From positions 62,001 to 126,000 of the forward strand of contig NZ_JACOFX010000014.1 in assembly GCF_014284125.1 (NCBI RefSeq): a DNA stretch of 64,000 bases, in the 5' to 3' direction. The notes beneath the pieces are model-generated. The model was not told where the DNA came from and searched no databases. It worked only from the letters and a program-made list of their open reading frames with translations. A program made the translations under genes and the position numbers. This stretch comes from Undibacterium umbellatum. Its GTDB lineage: Bacteria > Pseudomonadota > Gammaproteobacteria > Burkholderiales > Burkholderiaceae_D. This document shows, piece by piece, positions 48,001 to 56,790 of the stretch (its first letter is position 1; every line of letters starts with the position of its first letter).

Positions 48001-49662
48001 ACCGTTAAATGCCAGAGAACCTAAAGCCGAACCCAGAGTAGTGATCGTTCCCGTCAAAGAATTAGTTCCACTTGCTCCTATTGTCGTGAGAACGATGTTG
48101 TTGCTGCCAGTTAAGGTGCCGCTGGTACCTACAAAAACGTCAGTATCGTTAGTCGTGCCATTCGTACTGGAGTTATTAGCGATGATCGTGTTTTTTAAGG
48201 TTAGATTGGTACCTCTTAAATAGAGTCCACCGCCGCCGCTGCTTGGAGCATTTGCCCCAGTAAATGAATTACCAACAATCGTTGAATTGACTATTGTCGT
48301 TAGTCCTGAACCTTGGATTGAGATACCTGCCCCACCTCCAGCGGCATCTGCAGGGGTGCCTGTCGAGTTATTGGCGATGGTTACATTGGTCAATGTGGCA
48401 CTGGTGGATGACCCAACTGCAATCCCGCCTCCATACCTACCCAAGCTACTGCCAGAATTGCCGCTAATCGTCGTATTGCTGATGACAACTTGTTTACCTG
48501 AAACATATGCTCCACCACCATTTCCGCTAGAAAACGTAGCGGTTGATGTGTTATTCGAAATGGTGCTATTACTGATCGTTACATTACTGTTGGTGTCAGA
48601 AAAGAGAAGGCCTGCCCCTTGTTTTGTTGCTGTGCTATTGGTAATGATGACGTGATCCAGTGTCAACGAACCTGAATTCTGGAAAGTAATTGCACCGCCG
48701 CCATAACCTGAATCCGCATTGATGCCCTTGCCATTAGTGAAGGTCATGCCAGAAAGCGACAATGGTGAAGTATCGCCTCCTCCATAGGCGGCAAAAATCC
48801 TTGAGTTATTGTTGCCACTGATAGTCAATAAATTTTCACCAGGACCAACGATGGTCAAGGCGTCGGCATTGCTAGCCGAAGCGGCAACATTTATCTCGCC
48901 AGAAGTTAGTGTCAAGGTGGCTGCGCCACTGGCAAATAATGCCGGATCAAAAACAATGGTATCGGCAGCCGCATTGCCCGTAGCTGATGTAATTGCGGCA
49001 CGCAAAGAGCCTGCACCACTGTCATTCAGATTGGTGACCTTAATAGTTGCAAGATCATATTCATACTGCTGTGCGGAGATGGCTGTGCTTTCCACTGTGC
49101 CGCTATGATATTCCAGTGTCCAGTCGCCACGCACACCAGTGTCATTGGTGGACGCTGCCACATCTGCGCCAGTCGCTTTTGCCAGTTGATTGACAAAGCT
49201 GCTGCCAGCTTCACCTTTGGCAACATCACAGCCATATAGCAAAATATCTGCCCCTGGTGCCAGCGCCTTGTGTATGCTCGCCATGCTGACTTGATAGTCC
49301 GCCAGGTTATATGAGGACAGCATGGTATTACCCATGACCAGATAACCCTCACCGCCATGCGAGACTATGTGAACGGCAGTGATGTCTGCCTTGCCCTGCA
49401 AGGCGTCTGCCATTTGTTGCACGCCATTTTTCAAAGGATCAAGCGTGATCACTTCAGTGCCAGGTTTGATATCCTTGATCAGGCTTTGCCAGTTCTGCAA
49501 AGTGGTATCAACAAACACGATCTCATGTGGACCAACCTGTGCTGGTGAGGGTGCTAGCGCTGGTGCTGCTGCCTGTAAAACAGGTGTTGGCTGCACTACT
49601 GGGAGAGATGCATGATCAGCATCTTGCGCTTGGTTGTTCGGGGATGTGTTAGTTGGGATCAT
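39016..49662 (-). CDS. Giant repeat-rich surface protein (DUF4347, Ig-like repeats, DUF4214)
   Basis: A 3548-residue protein without a standard signal peptide. In order: a DUF4347 domain (about 45-195, with VSHGGEG and [10 protein letters not shown]); a right-handed beta-helix (about 205-600) starting with the [15 protein letters not shown] motif; an SbsA-type Ig-like domain (about 605-710); sixteen tandem repeats of about 120 residues, each opening (I/V)TSATYD-like; cadherin-like domains; acidic calcium-binding stretches ([22 protein letters not shown]); and two to three DUF4214 domains at the C-terminus. The layout is that of type I-secreted adhesins, though no secretion genes are nearby. 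TAGGAA precedes the ATG, 2 nt after the sulfotransferase stop, so the two are cotranscribed. An in-frame TTG at 49668 is less likely. Confidence 0.9.
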   Translation of the reverse strand: MIPTNTSPNNQAQDADHASLPVVQPTPVLQAAAPALAPSPAQVGPHEIVFVDTTLQNWQSLIKDIKPGTEVITLDPLKNGVQQMADALQGKADITAVHIVSHGGEGYLVMGNTMLSSYNLADYQVSMASIHKALAPGADILLYGCDVAKGEAGSSFVNQLAKATGADVAASTNDTGVRGDWTLEYHSGTVESTAISAQQYEYDLATIKVTNLNDSGAGSLRAAITSATGNAAADTIVFDPALFASGAATLTLTSGEINVAASASNADALTIVGPGENLLTISGNNNSRIFAAYGGGDTSPLSLSGMTFTNGKGINADSGYGGGAITFQNSGSLTLDHVIITNSTATKQGAGLLFSDTNSNVTISNSTISNNTSTATFSSGNGGGAYVSGKQVVISNTTISGNSGSSLGRYGGGIAVGSSTSATLTNVTIANNSTGTPADAAGGGAGISIQGSGLTTIVNSTIVGNSFTGANAPSSGGGGLYLRGTNLTLKNTIIANNSSTNGTTNDTDVFVGTSGTLTGSNNIVLTTIGASGTNSLTGTITTLGSALGSLAFNGGPVQTIAIAASSNAISAGTTTGAPTTDARGAGRGGTVDIGAYEFSDNNTFNFAGVVSPNTGAIDVPANYDLVIEFGTAVTAVAAKNIVIYRQSDNAVLETIAANDGAKVTFSAGTGGANSKVTINPTATFAGNTGYYVLIDSGAFQDGGSNTYNGISSNATWTFTSIAIPTSITSATYDASTGVLVVTGTDITNGGTIDVTKLTLTGQGGSYTLTGATSNPTASSATSFTVTLGAADKIAVNGVLNNNGTTSATGAITFNLAAAANWDVTAAASADLTGNGVTVSNVTAPTLESATYDANTGTLVVTGTNLVSAIGSNNDITANKISIRGEGNVTYVLTDTPDVDITSATSFTLILSAADKAGLNQYINKDGTLPTSASSLYLVKGADDWNTVITGGDIKDIVNNFITVSNVQVPTITSATYNASTGSLVVTGTGFTHLNNGGTDDIVANKFTMTGEGGSTYTLTDTANVEITSNTTFTLLLSATDKSGVNQIINKNGASSTGGTTYNLAAAEDWAAGADPAVVVADLTGNGITANTVAAPDVTSATYDASTGTLVVTGTGFTHRAGAINDIIANKFTLTGQGGSTYALTDTANVEITSDTSFTLVLSTADKSGLRTLLNNNGTQSVGGTTYNLAAADDWANGADAALNVADLTGNGITVSNVVSPTITSATYDASTGVLTVTGTNMLTGDAIDATKLSLTGEGGSYTLTVDTSNPTASSATSFTVTLGAVDKLAVNGVLNKNGTTAVDTTTFNLAAAAGWDSTVNASADLTSNGVTVSNVTAPTITSATYDGTTHQFVITGTNLVKTIGATNDVNISTLTITGEGGATRTLSTTGNVEVTSATSFTFTLAGADIVAVDSLLNKNGTSSASSSTTYNIAAADDWNSAITGGNIADLTGNGITVSNAAPSILSSTYDAATGMLTVSAANIATNDVIDVTKLSVTGEGGSYTLTAATSNPSAASATSFIVTLGAADKLAINGILNKNGTTAVDTTTFNLAAAASWDQTRTSGADLTGNAVTVSNVTAPTITSATYDGTTHVFTITGTNLVKTIGATNDVNISTLTITGEGGATRTLSTTGNVEVTSATSFTFTLAGADIVAVDNLLNKNGTSSASSATTYNLAVADDWNSAITGGNIQDLTGNGITVSNAAPSILSSTYDAATGILSVSAVNIVGGDTIDVSKLSITGQAGSYTLTSANVTASSSTAFAVTLNAADKLAINGILNNNGTTAVDTTTFNLAAAANWDATTASSADLTGNAVTVSNVTAPTITSATYDGTSHVFTVTGTNLVKTIGATNDVNISTLTITGEGGATRTLSTTGNVEVTSATSFTFTLAGADIVAVDNLLNKNGTSSASSATTYNLAVADDWNSAITGGNIQDLTGNGITVSNAAPSILSSTYDAATGILSVSAVNIVGGDTIDVSKLSITGQAGSYTLTSANVTASSSTAFAVTLNATDKLAINGILNNNGTTAVDTTTFNLAAAANWDATTASSADLTGNAVTVSNVTAPTITSATYDGTTNVLTVTGTNLVKTIGATNDVTMSKLTITGEGGATYTLSATGNVEVTSATSFTVTLTGADIGGVAALLNKNGTSSVSSTTYNIAAADDWNSAITGGNIQDLTGNGITVSNAAPSIISSTYDAATGILSVTAVNIVGGDTIDVSKLSLVGQGGGSYTLTTPNVTASSSTAFAVTLNAADKLAVNGLLNKTGTTAVDATTFNLAAAASWDATTTSGADLTGNAVTVSNVSAPTITSATYDVTTHVLTVTGTGLVSTLGATNDITVSALTIKGEGGVVRTLSTTGNVEVTSATSFAVTLAGTDQTTVEGLFNKNGTTSTGGTTYNLAAADDWDSVITGGNIAVTTAPITVSNVAVPTITSSVYNASTGVLTVTGTGLTGLTGATNDIVANKFSLQGEGGASYTLTTTSNVEITSATSFTLTLSAADRLGANLIMNKNGTSSTSVNTYNLIANEDWNAGADAAVVIADLTGNGVTVTNVVAPTVTSATYNVGTGVLVVTGNNFLSLTGASNDITANRIRFLGQGAINYTLTDTPNIDITSNTSFTMTMSVADKTQLALKLNKDGNSSTDSTTYNIGMLEDWNTGAATAVVIADLFGNFITVTGNNVAPVIGGVVAGQTVTETTTVSPFTGVTITDPDVGASETIIISLDTAAKGAFTAASLAATGFSTADGGLTYTHAAGTPAAVEAAIRGLVFQPAAGRVPVGGTETTTFTISANDGIASAVLNNTTTVIATGVNAAPTNITLSNAAVQQGSADNTSVGTLTAVDPNPGDTAAFTLVTGNGTNDKDNSKFTISGNSLVAKNPVGMTPGNYSVFVRATDALGAAYEKSFTIAVGDNVAPVATGITRIQPENTSLGTIEYKVSFSEAVTGVNAAAFALATTGTAAGTISSVTQLDPSTYSVRITGLTGDGTLGLNLKGSGTGIVDTSSLPLNGGFTGQLYQVDHTAPTTGIGSVRLSNDDGVSATDFITTISNQTISGSLTAGLLAGETVQVSLDNGANWINTLATAGSTTWNLPNQLLSGSNTLKVRVIDLAGNSSLEVAQPFSINTGTDNPNSGSSDADGDGITQGTEAEVPNLKGEGNGDGNGDGIPDQSQKNVSSLMWHNNTAATQHYVTLANSNFLSQTNVNTTVAPATLPAELSMQYGMITTQLTDLTAGQETTMSLYTDAIGPVNGYWVQDKAGTWTNIATNIATVNGKLKVDFKITDGGLFDADGKVDGKISLVGGLGFKTTIPTNPSTSLPGDKDGDGIPDAIEAKVGTKVDVKDNDVLHRSDLFAMQLYRDVLFREADAAGVQYWQQQIDSGKMSRAQVAASFMESAEFQSGIGGITRLYFGAFDRLPDREGLAYWMQAQKDGMNLSKISSSFVASAEFQKTYGALDNTAFVDRVYQNVLHRGSDAAGKAYWLGQLGNGLSRGDMLAGFTESTEFKANSQSKVSLTLDYIGLLGRAPDQATFDALLAQSGTDTVTLIGQFINSPEYLARFMAG
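41650..47490 (-). repeat. Sixteen tandem Ig-like repeats, with 720-bp near-identical dyads
   Basis: Within the giant gene, repeats of about 120 codons follow one another. Repeats 6-13 alternate between a longer type with [12 protein letters not shown] and a shorter type with STYDAATG, so the true period there is about 240 codons. The 60 bases from 43501 are identical to those from 44221, and most bases match over the whole 720-bp unit. This points to recent duplication or gene conversion and to likely copy-number variation. Confidence 0.85.
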
Positions 49663-49664
49663 GA

Positions 49665-50513
49665 TCAATTTCCTATCGCAGTCGGAACAAATTTGGCGGT
49701 AATGACATTGGCGCGGCTACCAGTCGTGTCTTTCCAAAACGATAGCTGGCTATATTGGTGAAACAAATCGGGAGGCAGTATGGTGTCGCGCTCCTGGAAA
49801 CTCACTTCTGGCCTGACCTTGTGCAGGCCTCGCATGCCCAGAGGGGCATCAAATTCAGGTGCGTCATACTGGATATTCTGGAAGTCATGCTCGAATGGTT
49901 CTGCACCGATGAAGTCATAAATCAGGGGCAGCACTTTTTGTGGCGCTTGCGCCAGCAAGTCATAGTCGATCAGCAGCATGGAGCCAGCGTGTTCACTATA
50001 GAAGGCACTTTTCAAGGCCGCCCAGGGGTAACCGACCATGCGGTTGCGCAGAGCCAGGGTCTCTACCCGGCTATAGACCGTTGCGCGTTCATTGTCGTCA
50101 TTGAAGAGGCGGGTGATTTCATAAGGGTCTGCTGCGTATTTACGCTCTATGCTGTCCATGACCCAGGCCACATTGCGTACACAAGCGATCACTTTGGAAC
50201 CGGGGAATTGATCCATCAACATCGGCAGATGGGCTGTCCACATGCGGTTGGTGTCAAACACCACACTCTTCTCAGCGTGTTCAGCATAATAAGAATCAAA
50301 CAATCCACGTACCAGGCGCTTGCGTTCGGCCTTGGTAATTACCGGGCCAAATTCTGTACCTGCGCCAAATTGATGCAACATGCTGGTATATAAAGTGCCA
50401 ACCGGGCTGGTCATGCCCGCATGAAAGCGCGGGTTTTGCAGCAGCAAGGCTGCCAGTAAGGTAGAACCGGAACGGGGCAAACCTGAGATGAAATGATATT
50501 TTGTATGAGTCAT
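49665..50513 (-). CDS. PAPS-dependent sulfotransferase (first)
   Basis: A 282-residue sulfotransferase. The 5'-phosphosulfate loop [11 protein letters not shown] is at residues 10-20 and the 3'-phosphate motif near 107-122 ([15 protein letters not shown]). It would transfer sulfate from PAPS to a hydroxyl on a protein, glycan or small molecule in the cytoplasm. The stop codon is 2 nt before the start of the giant surface protein, the closest possible linkage and the best clue to its target (inference). A PAPS-forming APS kinase is encoded just upstream. Confidence 0.88.
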   Translation of the reverse strand: MTHTKYHFISGLPRSGSTLLAALLLQNPRFHAGMTSPVGTLYTSMLHQFGAGTEFGPVITKAERKRLVRGLFDSYYAEHAEKSVVFDTNRMWTAHLPMLMDQFPGSKVIACVRNVAWVMDSIERKYAADPYEITRLFNDDNERATVYSRVETLALRNRMVGYPWAALKSAFYSEHAGSMLLIDYDLLAQAPQKVLPLIYDFIGAEPFEHDFQNIQYDAPEFDAPLGMRGLHKVRPEVSFQERDTILPPDLFHQYSQLSFWKDTTGSRANVITAKFVPTAIGN

Positions 50514-50713
50514 GAGGTCTTCGCGTTCAAACTGAAAATGGCATTAGTGCAATAAATATTAAATTGCTTATCGGCTAGATAATGAAAAATTGATCAATTT
50601 AATAGAGTCCCGTAAGCTCATCGTAAGAAGATAGGAAAGCGTCTATAGTCTGAGATAAAGCCTGCGAGCCGTACCCATCTGATATGAAATGTGTTTTCAT
50701 GTATGTAATATGC
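50514..50713. promoter_or_regulatory. Upstream region of the sulfotransferase-giant operon with a palindrome
   Basis: A 200-bp AT-rich gap. The perfect palindrome AAATTGATCAATTT lies at 50587-50600, about 75 bp before the sulfotransferase start codon. A promoter here would drive the sulfotransferase and the giant gene; no specific regulator is recognised. Confidence 0.4.
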
Positions 50714-51274
50714 TCACATTCTCAAGAAAGTAGTCAGTTGATCAATTGCATCAGCCAAGTCTGTTTGACTGGTATCTATCACACACTCTGCTGAGGTTGG
50801 CGCTTCATAAGGCGCAGAGACACCGGTGAGTTGCAGTGCAGGGTTTTGTTTTGCTTTGGCGTACCAGCCCTTGGGGTCGCGTTGCTGGCAGATGTGCAGA
50901 GGTGTCGAGATATAGGTTTCAATAAATTTGTCATGACCTATGATGCTGCGCGCCAGCGCCCGCCCACGCATGCTGGGAGAAACCAGAGCGACGACGGCAA
51001 AAATGCCATTGAGATTGAGCAGGCGGGCCATTTCAGCGGTCCTGCGGCCTTGTTCTTCACGGTCAGCCAGGCTAAAGCCCAGGTCCTTTGACAAACCCTG
51101 CCTTATTTCATCACCATCAAGCACGCACACTGCAATAGATTGTTCGCGTAGATGCCTGGCTAGGTTTTGCGCAAGTGTTGTCTTCCCCGCCCCGGGCAAG
51201 CCACTTAGCCACCAGGTTTTGACTTTGTTTGCAGCAAGTTCTGTACTGCTTTCTGTTTGATTACTTCCAGGCAT
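50714..51274 (-). CDS. cysC: Adenylylsulfate (APS) kinase
   Basis: A 186-residue kinase that converts APS and ATP to PAPS, the sulfate donor of sulfotransferases. P-loop GLPGAGKT at 25-32, LDGDEIRQGLSKDLGFS, and ALVSPSMRGRALAR are typical of CysC. No cysD, cysN or PAPS reductase gene is near, which separates it from assimilation and fits a dedicated PAPS supply for the two sulfotransferases in this locus. The ATG at 51274 is chosen over a GTG at 51280. A terminator-like hairpin lies just upstream. Confidence 0.92.
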   Translation of the reverse strand: MPGSNQTESSTELAANKVKTWWLSGLPGAGKTTLAQNLARHLREQSIAVCVLDGDEIRQGLSKDLGFSLADREEQGRRTAEMARLLNLNGIFAVVALVSPSMRGRALARSIIGHDKFIETYISTPLHICQQRDPKGWYAKAKQNPALQLTGVSAPYEAPTSAECVIDTSQTDLADAIDQLTTFLRM

Positions 51275-51286
51275 CTGCACACCACC

Positions 51287-51324
51287 GATAAGCTAAAAAA
51301 ATCGGGACTAAGCAGAAACCCGAT
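51287..51324 (-). terminator. Terminator or attenuator just before the APS kinase gene
   Basis: On the minus strand a 6-bp stem (ATCGGG at 51301-51306 with its complement at 51319-51324, 12-nt loop) is followed by a T7 tract, ending about 20 nt before the cysC start. It could attenuate cysC. The T-tract lies in a 16-bp sequence (GATAAGCTAAAAAAAT, 51287-51302) repeated exactly at 51574-51589. Confidence 0.55.
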
Positions 51325-51423
51325 ACGTAACAGATCAGAAATCAGCAGGGGCTGTTTGAATTGGCTTATTGCAAAACTCACAGATGGTGCCAGTCAGTTT
51401 GAAAGGCCAATATTTCTGACTTG

Positions 51424-51456
51424 CAATTTATCTTGGAAAATCAAGAAGATAAATTG
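51424..51456. other. Intergenic hairpin with 11-bp arms
   Basis: CAATTTATCTT (51424-51434) and its exact complement (51446-51456) flank an 11-nt loop, in the middle of the AT-rich 329-bp gap between cysC and the DUF6916 gene. No gene is seen in this gap; it may be a structured leader or promoter region for cysC. Confidence 0.4.
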
Positions 51457-51580
51457 TTAAGTGTTAAATAATTAACTGTAATACTAACATTGAAAACTTT
51501 TTTTGCGCGCAAATGTAACAAAAAAACTGCTAATTAATTAAGTAATTTAGATGAAAAATTTGCATGGCACTGAGATAAGC

Positions 51581-51603
51581 TAAAAAAATTTTCCCCAGGG
51601 AAA
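51581..51603 (-). terminator. Rho-independent terminator of the DUF6916 gene
   Basis: On the minus strand TTTCCC and its complement form a short stem (51590-51595, 51598-51603) directly after the stop codon, followed by a T7 tract. The loop is very small, so the predicted strength is moderate. Confidence 0.6.
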
Positions 51604-51933
51604 TTAATTGAAGATAACCTGATAGTAAACACAAGTGCCGCCATCTTCATGTGGGCGCTGATATTGCCCTTTGGAATGGTCGGCCAGGGTGGGGGCGACA
51701 GTCCAGATGTGTCTGCCCAAGGCGGGGTGCTCGACAAAATAATTATCTTGTGCCAGCGGTTGACTGGAAGATCCTGCAAAAATCAACAACAAAGGGGTGC
51801 GGAATATTTCTGGAAGGCCACGGCGTGGGCGTTCTTCTGCTTCTACCAGTTCGAGGTGAATGATGCCATTCGAGGTTTCGAGTTGAAACTTGTTACCGAT
51901 GAGGGGGTGGACTTGTTCTAAGCTGATGGTCAT
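51604..51933 (-). CDS. DUF6916 family protein
   Basis: A 109-residue soluble protein starting MTISLEQVHPLIGNKFQLET, with the family's pattern of beta strands: LELVEAEERPRRG, TPLLLIFAG, YFVEHPALGRHIWTVAP and a final YYQVIFN. The function is unknown. From memory, this family is often encoded beside phage-tail-collar (MdpB-like) proteins, one of which lies 2.6 kb away. It is divergent from the GNAT gene, with about 90 bp between starts. No strong ribosome binding site. Confidence 0.75.
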   Translation of the reverse strand: MTISLEQVHPLIGNKFQLETSNGIIHLELVEAEERPRRGLPEIFRTPLLLIFAGSSSQPLAQDNYFVEHPALGRHIWTVAPTLADHSKGQYQRPHEDGGTCVYYQVIFN

Positions 51934-52022
51934 GATCAATGTTGTGAAAAGTTTCACTTGCAAGAAAGCACAAGCATAGGCAGGATAATATACATGTTAT
52001 TTTAACCAGCTTGGGAGTGCTT

Positions 52023-52598
52023 GTGTATAAATTACCTGCTGCGCTTGCATTGCGTGAAGTGTATGACGACGATCAGGCTTTTCTGGATGCTCTGTATGCC
52101 AGCCGCCGTGAAGACTTGCGGCAAATGCCGATGGATGCCGCATTCATTGCGCAAATGATCAAAATGCAACAGCATGTGCAAATGGAGGGTGTCAGGATGA
52201 ATTATCCTGATGCCATGCATAGGGTGATTGAGCGCGCTGGTCAGGCTGTAGGGCGCGTCATTATCAATGCAGGCAGTGATGATATACGCCTGATCGATAT
52301 AGCGATTATTCCTTCAGTGCAACGCCAAGGTATTGCCAGGGCTATTTTGCTGGCACTACAGGCCGATGCACAAGGCCAGGGAAAGGGTGTCAGCCTTGCT
52401 GTTGAACAAACCAATTTTGCAGCGCGCGGCCTGTATTTACAATTGGGCTTTGTTGCCATAAGTGCTGATGCCCTGTTTGAACAAATGCACTGGCGTTCAC
52501 AGGCAGCCGCAGAGGAGCAAGCCATGATCGATTTATTGCCAGCCACCACCCTCGCTCACAAGATCACACAACAAGGGCAGTTTGATGCGACAGCCTAG
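52023..52598 (+). CDS. GNAT family N-acetyltransferase
   Basis: A 191-residue protein with a GNAT fold: LIDIAIIPSVQRQGIARAIL carries the acetyl-CoA loop (RQGIARA, consensus Q/RxxGxG/A) at about residues 98-105, and NFAARGLYLQLGF forms the typical helix. It would acetylate an amine on a small molecule or protein. GGGAG lies 5 nt before a GTG at 52023, the chosen start. It overlaps the hydroxylase gene by 14 nt, so the two are coupled. Confidence 0.82.
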   Translation: MYKLPAALALREVYDDDQAFLDALYASRREDLRQMPMDAAFIAQMIKMQQHVQMEGVRMNYPDAMHRVIERAGQAVGRVIINAGSDDIRLIDIAIIPSVQRQGIARAILLALQADAQGQGKGVSLAVEQTNFAARGLYLQLGFVAISADALFEQMHWRSQAAAEEQAMIDLLPATTLAHKITQQGQFDATA

Positions 52599-53304
52599 CC
52601 GTTATCTGAAGTTGCCCTTCAGTTTTGATTTAGGACGCCTGCGTGCCGAACTGCACCAACTCGAAGCCTCAGAATGGATCAGGCATTTCAATACCAATGC
52701 CTACATCAACAACTGGACCTGCCTGCCCTTGCGCGCGGTGGATGGCCGTATTGATCACATCATGCCTGTCAATGAAGGCAATTTTCAGGATACGGCGCTC
52801 ATGCAAACCTCCCCTTATTTGCGGGAAGTTGTCGATACGTTTCTATGTGAAAAAACGTCTGTGCGCCTGATGTCGCTGGAGGCAGGCGGTGTTATCAAAG
52901 AGCACAGGGACGATGGTACTTCGCTGGAGGATGGTATTACCCGTTTGCATATCCCCATCACCACCACGCCGGATGTGCTATTCAAAATCGATGGCGAAGA
53001 AGTGCATTTTTCAGCGGGCGATACCTGGTATCTGAATGCCGCCTGCCTGCATGGTGTAGTCAACCCCAGTAGTCATGCCAGGGTACATTTGATGCTCGAT
53101 TGTGTCAGCAATGCCTGGCTGGAGCAGGTGTTCCTCGATGCTGGCTGGATTGCCAGACCCAAACCAAAATATGATGACCCGGCTATTCATGACGGTAATG
53201 TGCAGGAAGTGATCGCCATGTTGCGCGCGACCGGGCAAAGTGCGGGCTTGCAAATTGCCAGCCGCCTGGAAGCCATACGGCTGGGGCAGGCGATACCTAA
53301 TTGA
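52585..53304 (+). CDS. Aspartyl/asparaginyl beta-hydroxylase-like dioxygenase
   Basis: A 239-residue Fe(II)/2-oxoglutarate oxygenase of the aspartyl/asparaginyl hydroxylase family. Iron ligands are probably H107 in KEHRDDG and H156 in CLHGVVN; R166 in HARVHLMLD would bind 2-oxoglutarate. The family hydroxylates Asp/Asn side chains or related amino acids. AAGGG precedes the ATG at 52585. It lies between the acetyltransferase and a sulfotransferase, so a modification role is likely. The substrate is unknown; the acidic calcium-binding stretches of the giant protein are one possibility. Confidence 0.87.
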   Translation: MRQPSRYLKLPFSFDLGRLRAELHQLEASEWIRHFNTNAYINNWTCLPLRAVDGRIDHIMPVNEGNFQDTALMQTSPYLREVVDTFLCEKTSVRLMSLEAGGVIKEHRDDGTSLEDGITRLHIPITTTPDVLFKIDGEEVHFSAGDTWYLNAACLHGVVNPSSHARVHLMLDCVSNAWLEQVFLDAGWIARPKPKYDDPAIHDGNVQEVIAMLRATGQSAGLQIASRLEAIRLGQAIPN

Positions 53305-53313
53305 ATACAAGAA

Positions 53314-54366
53314 ATGGATAGCATGGAAATCAAACCCGGCTTCGCCGCCGAAGAAAGGGCTTTGCTGCGCGGGCAGCAAATCGATGCGCGAGACTTGCCA
53401 AGCATGCTGGGCTGGTTCCCTGTGGCTATTGAGGCGGGTGCAGGCACACTCTGCTGGCGGCATCTGGGTGAGGCCAGGTTTCTGGAGTCATTTTTTCTTG
53501 ACACATTGAATCAGCAAAGCCGTGAGCACAGGCAAGTTTGCCTGACGCCGCTGGCGAGTTTGCCAGAACAACTGGCCAGCTTGCCGCAGGTGCCTCCAAT
53601 GGCGTTTATCTTTCATGTATCTCGCTGTGGTTCTACCTTGTTGACACAGATGCTGGCATCGCTGCCGCAATGCGTGGTGATGTCGGAGCCACCAGTCATC
53701 GATGCATTTTTCCGCTACTACCATGCGCATCCCGAACTGCAAAATGCGACCATCATTTTCCAGAATCTGATTGCCGCATTGGGTCAAAGACGTTCACCAG
53801 ACGAAAGTCATTTCTTTGTCAAATTCGATAGCTGGCATTTGCCCTGGTTGCCCTTTGTGCGTGCCGCGTTTCCCGCTATACCCATCATTTTTTTATACCG
53901 CGAACCGCAAGCCGTGCTGGCTTCGCATCAGCGTCAGCGCGGACCGCAGATGATACCGGGGTTATTGAATACCACCCGGCTCCAAGCTGCAGCCTCGCAT
54001 GAGCAAGCGGCAAATTTTGATGCTTATGCTGCCAGCATGTTGGTGAGCATGTTACAGGCCGGTTTTGAAAGCGCCGTCTCGCAAGATTTGATTTTATTGA
54101 ATTACAGCCAATTACCAGAAGTCTTATGGGCTGAATTGCTGATGCAGTTTCGACTCGATTGCAGTGAGCAAGATTTGATGAAACTGCAAGCACGCTCTGC
54201 CTTGCATTCCAAGCACAGGCATACCGGCTTTACAGGCGATCCTGCGCCTGCCGTATCTGCGCAGGAGTGGGAGGTATCTACTTGCCTGCAACATTGCAAT
54301 CAAATTTTTCTGCAACTAGAGGAATTGCGATCAAAAGTTAAAATTTGTAAAGTTGTATCAGGATGA
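53314..54366 (+). CDS. Sulfotransferase family protein (second)
   Basis: A 350-residue protein with an N-terminal extension of about 95 residues before the 5'-phosphosulfate loop HVSRCGSTLL (101-110; arginine and serine kept, cysteine in place of serine). A central IPIIFLYREPQAVLAS supplies the 3'-phosphate motif. It follows the hydroxylase by 9 nt in one operon. It differs from the first sulfotransferase, so two different acceptor sites or acceptors are likely. Confidence 0.83.
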   Translation: MDSMEIKPGFAAEERALLRGQQIDARDLPSMLGWFPVAIEAGAGTLCWRHLGEARFLESFFLDTLNQQSREHRQVCLTPLASLPEQLASLPQVPPMAFIFHVSRCGSTLLTQMLASLPQCVVMSEPPVIDAFFRYYHAHPELQNATIIFQNLIAALGQRRSPDESHFFVKFDSWHLPWLPFVRAAFPAIPIIFLYREPQAVLASHQRQRGPQMIPGLLNTTRLQAAASHEQAANFDAYAASMLVSMLQAGFESAVSQDLILLNYSQLPEVLWAELLMQFRLDCSEQDLMKLQARSALHSKHRHTGFTGDPAPAVSAQEWEVSTCLQHCNQIFLQLEELRSKVKICKVVSG

Positions 54367-54554
54367 AAATATTGCAGTGTTATTTCTATATAACAGTTGT
54401 AGAATTGGTTTGCTTTTTTTGAAATTGCTTGTTTGTTTGCATATTGAAAGCCATTGATGAAAGCTCTGAATTCAGACCCGTATCTGGGGATGGATGCAGA
54501 AGAGACTAGATAGCAAGATCCCTGTTTAAACGATAACTTGAATTGGAGTATGCA

Positions 54555-55235
54555 ATGGATGCATTTATGGGTTCCGTATTGGCGGTTGGCTTTAATTATC
54601 CCCCACGTGGCTGGCTTTTCTGCAATGGGCAAACCGTGCCTATCCAGCAAAATTCTGCCATGTTTGCCTTGCTGGGCACCATGTATGGCGGCGATGGCCA
54701 AAATACATTTGGCATCCCTGATTTACGTGGTCGCGTAGTCGTTGGTTCGCAGGCACAAGGGCCAGGTCTGGCCAATGTTTCACAAGGTGAGAAAGCGGGT
54801 AGCAATAATGCGACAGTGATCTCCAACGGTACGGCGACTATCACATTGTCAACAGCAAACATGCCTTCTCATACCCATACCGGAACAGTTACTCTGAGTG
54901 GCATCACCGCAAGCACAACTATAAACGTTGGTGCTGGAACGAATGGTGGTGTTGCTGCTGTCCTGAACAATGGCGGGCTGACCAGTACCGCAACTGGTTC
55001 AGGGACAGCTGCTGCCATATTCTTACCAGCAGGAACTGCGCCAACCAGCCCGGTCGCTTTGGGTGGCGTTACTACGACAGTTTCAGGCTCTGGCACTGTC
55101 AATAACTCAAATACCGGCAGTGGAACTCCATTGACAGTACCTGTCGTATCAAGCGCTACTATCTCCAATATGCAGCCTTATCTGGGTTTGAACTACATCA
55201 TCGCGATGGAAGGTATCTTCCCATCCAGGAACTAA
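54555..55235 (+). CDS. Phage-tail-collar (MdpB-like) protein
   Basis: A 226-residue protein. The N-terminal tail-collar domain (to about residue 80) has GFNYPPRGWLFCNGQ, LFALLGTMYGGDG-like and FGIPDLRGRVVVG, the signature of 'microcystin-dependent protein' MdpB and phage tail fibres. The C-terminal half is rich in glycine, threonine and serine (TVTLSGITASTT, GSGTVNNSNTG), with many possible modification sites, and ends YLGLNYIIAMEGIFP. No phage structural gene is near, so this is a chromosomal member, probably surface-located. GGAG precedes the ATG at 54555. Confidence 0.85.
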   Translation: MDAFMGSVLAVGFNYPPRGWLFCNGQTVPIQQNSAMFALLGTMYGGDGQNTFGIPDLRGRVVVGSQAQGPGLANVSQGEKAGSNNATVISNGTATITLSTANMPSHTHTGTVTLSGITASTTINVGAGTNGGVAAVLNNGGLTSTATGSGTAAAIFLPAGTAPTSPVALGGVTTTVSGSGTVNNSNTGSGTPLTVPVVSSATISNMQPYLGLNYIIAMEGIFPSRN

Positions 55236-55251
55236 TTTTCCAGCATAAGAA

Positions 55252-55284
55252 AAATGGCGCCAGTATCAAGGGCGCCATTTTTTT
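55252..55284. terminator. Bidirectional terminator
   Basis: A 10-bp stem (AAATGGCGCC at 55252-55261, complement at 55271-55280) with T-runs on both strands lies between the convergent tail-collar and prmC genes and overlaps the prmC stop codon. Confidence 0.92.
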
Positions 55285-56125
55285 ATGTCTGTATCTGCAG
55301 TTTGCCGCCTGAGACTCTTTCTATACCTGCCAGATCACGCCAGCTTTGTACTTCAGTAAAGCTGGCCTGCACCAATAAATCGCGCACCGCTTCTGCCTGG
55401 TCATAACCATGTTCCAGCAAGATCCAGCCATCTGCCAGCAAGTGCAAATGTGCCTCGCCTATGATCTGGCGATAGGCAGACAAGCCATCTGCGTGGTCAG
55501 TCAGCGCATCGACGGGTTCAAAGCGTAAATCACCTTGTTGTAAATGAGCATCATTTTCAACGATATAGGGTGGGTTGCTAACGATGGTCTGGAATTTTTT
55601 ATCTGCAAGTGCTGTGTACCAATTGCTGCAAAAAAATTCCACTTTATCTGCGGGCAGATGTCGCCTGGCATTTTCCCGGGCGACTGCTAATGCAGTGGGG
55701 CTGACATCCAGGGCCGCGACTTGCAAGTCTGGTCTTTGGTGGGCAATTGCCACGGCAATTGCACCAGAGCCGGTGCCCATGTCCAGCAGCCTGGAATTGG
55801 CTGGCGCATATTGCAGTGCCAGTTCCACCAGCAATTCTGTATCGGGGCGTGGGATGAGTACGGCAGGGGTGACATGAAAATTCAAACCAAAAAAATCTCG
55901 TTCCTGCAGTATGTAGGCAATGGGTTCGCCTTTGATGCGACGGCTAAATAACTCTTGCACGATGGCGAGTTGTTCAGCATCGAGTACAAGTTCAGACTGG
56001 GTGATCAGTTGTATGCGCGTCATGCCCAGCCCGTGCATGAGCAGCAGGCGGGTGTCTATCCGTTCGAGCGGGCTGCTGTTTTCACAGGCAGCCAGGGTGT
56101 TACCAGGCTGTAGCCAGTCCAGCAT
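55283..56125 (-). CDS. prmC: Peptide chain release factor N5-glutamine methyltransferase
   Basis: A 280-residue methyltransferase that methylates the glutamine of the GGQ motif in release factors RF1 and RF2. The SAM-binding motif LLDMGTGSGAIAVAIA and the catalytic NPPYIVEND are intact, and the N-terminal helical domain is present. Its substrate RF1 (prfA) is encoded upstream. The start overlaps the dsbB stop as TAATG. In relatives grxD follows; here it does not. Confidence 0.95.
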   Translation of the reverse strand: MLDWLQPGNTLAACENSSPLERIDTRLLLMHGLGMTRIQLITQSELVLDAEQLAIVQELFSRRIKGEPIAYILQERDFFGLNFHVTPAVLIPRPDTELLVELALQYAPANSRLLDMGTGSGAIAVAIAHQRPDLQVAALDVSPTALAVARENARRHLPADKVEFFCSNWYTALADKKFQTIVSNPPYIVENDAHLQQGDLRFEPVDALTDHADGLSAYRQIIGEAHLHLLADGWILLEHGYDQAEAVRDLLVQASFTEVQSWRDLAGIERVSGGKLQIQT

Positions 56126-56631
56126 TAGCGTGAGGGGCCAAACATGCCGCGCTTGGTTTTTTGATTGCGTATCAACACAATCAGCAAGGTCAGGCTAAAT
56201 AATATAAAAAATATGGCGGCCCAGGCTGGCAGTGACAGGCCCAAGGTAGGTGGATAAGGTGTTTCGCACAGGCCATCGGCCTTGAACATGGCTGGCCACC
56301 ATTGCGCCAGGAAGAAACTGTTCAAACCAGTTTCCAGTGGGTCGATGCCACAGGAGAGGGCTGGGTGTTCAAGTATCCAGAAATGCTTGCCAGCCGCACC
56401 CAGGCCAATCAGGCTGGATAACAAAGCCATGCCAGTTGTGATGCGGTGCACGATGCCATCCGTTGTAACAGCAATCAGGCAGAAAATCGCAATCAGGGCA
56501 AAGGCATAGCGCTGGAATACGCAATACGGGCAAGGCAGCATTTTTTCCACGATTTGCAAATACAGGGCAGCTGCCAGCAAGCCTATGCAAGTAACAGCAA
56601 CCGATAGCAGAATTTTTTTCGACAGATTCAT
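56125..56631 (-). CDS. dsbB: Disulfide bond formation protein B
   Basis: A 168-residue inner-membrane protein with four helices. The two redox cysteine pairs are C34/C37 (CPYC) and C94/C122 (ALSCGID, DGLCETP). It reoxidises DsbA and passes electrons to ubiquinone. It lies between prfA and prmC and overlaps prmC by one base, an unusual insertion in this cluster as I recall it. Confidence 0.95.
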   Translation of the reverse strand: MNLSKKILLSVAVTCIGLLAAALYLQIVEKMLPCPYCVFQRYAFALIAIFCLIAVTTDGIVHRITTGMALLSSLIGLGAAGKHFWILEHPALSCGIDPLETGLNSFFLAQWWPAMFKADGLCETPYPPTLGLSLPAWAAIFFILFSLTLLIVLIRNQKTKRGMFGPSR

Positions 56632-56790
56632 GGTGAACGCGGTGAAAGTATAGGTGTTGGACGCAGTTCTGGCGTTTTAGTTCTGCATCGCATGATAGTG
56701 GCAGCGAGTATCCGACAGTTTGATGCAATTGCGCAATCAAAAATTCATGATATTACGCGAAAGCTTGCTTTACCCTGCGGATAGGCTATA

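Noticed and set aside
39418-49615. Many plus-strand open frames of 60-236 codons inside the giant gene
   Set aside because: They are antisense to the repeat region, repeat with the same 720-bp period and encode low-complexity sequences with no domain; they are by-products of the coding strand.
54555-55235. Prophage remnant
   Set aside because: Only the tail-collar domain is phage-like. No integrase, capsid, terminase or lysis gene and no attachment site was seen; the neighbours are modification enzymes and prmC.
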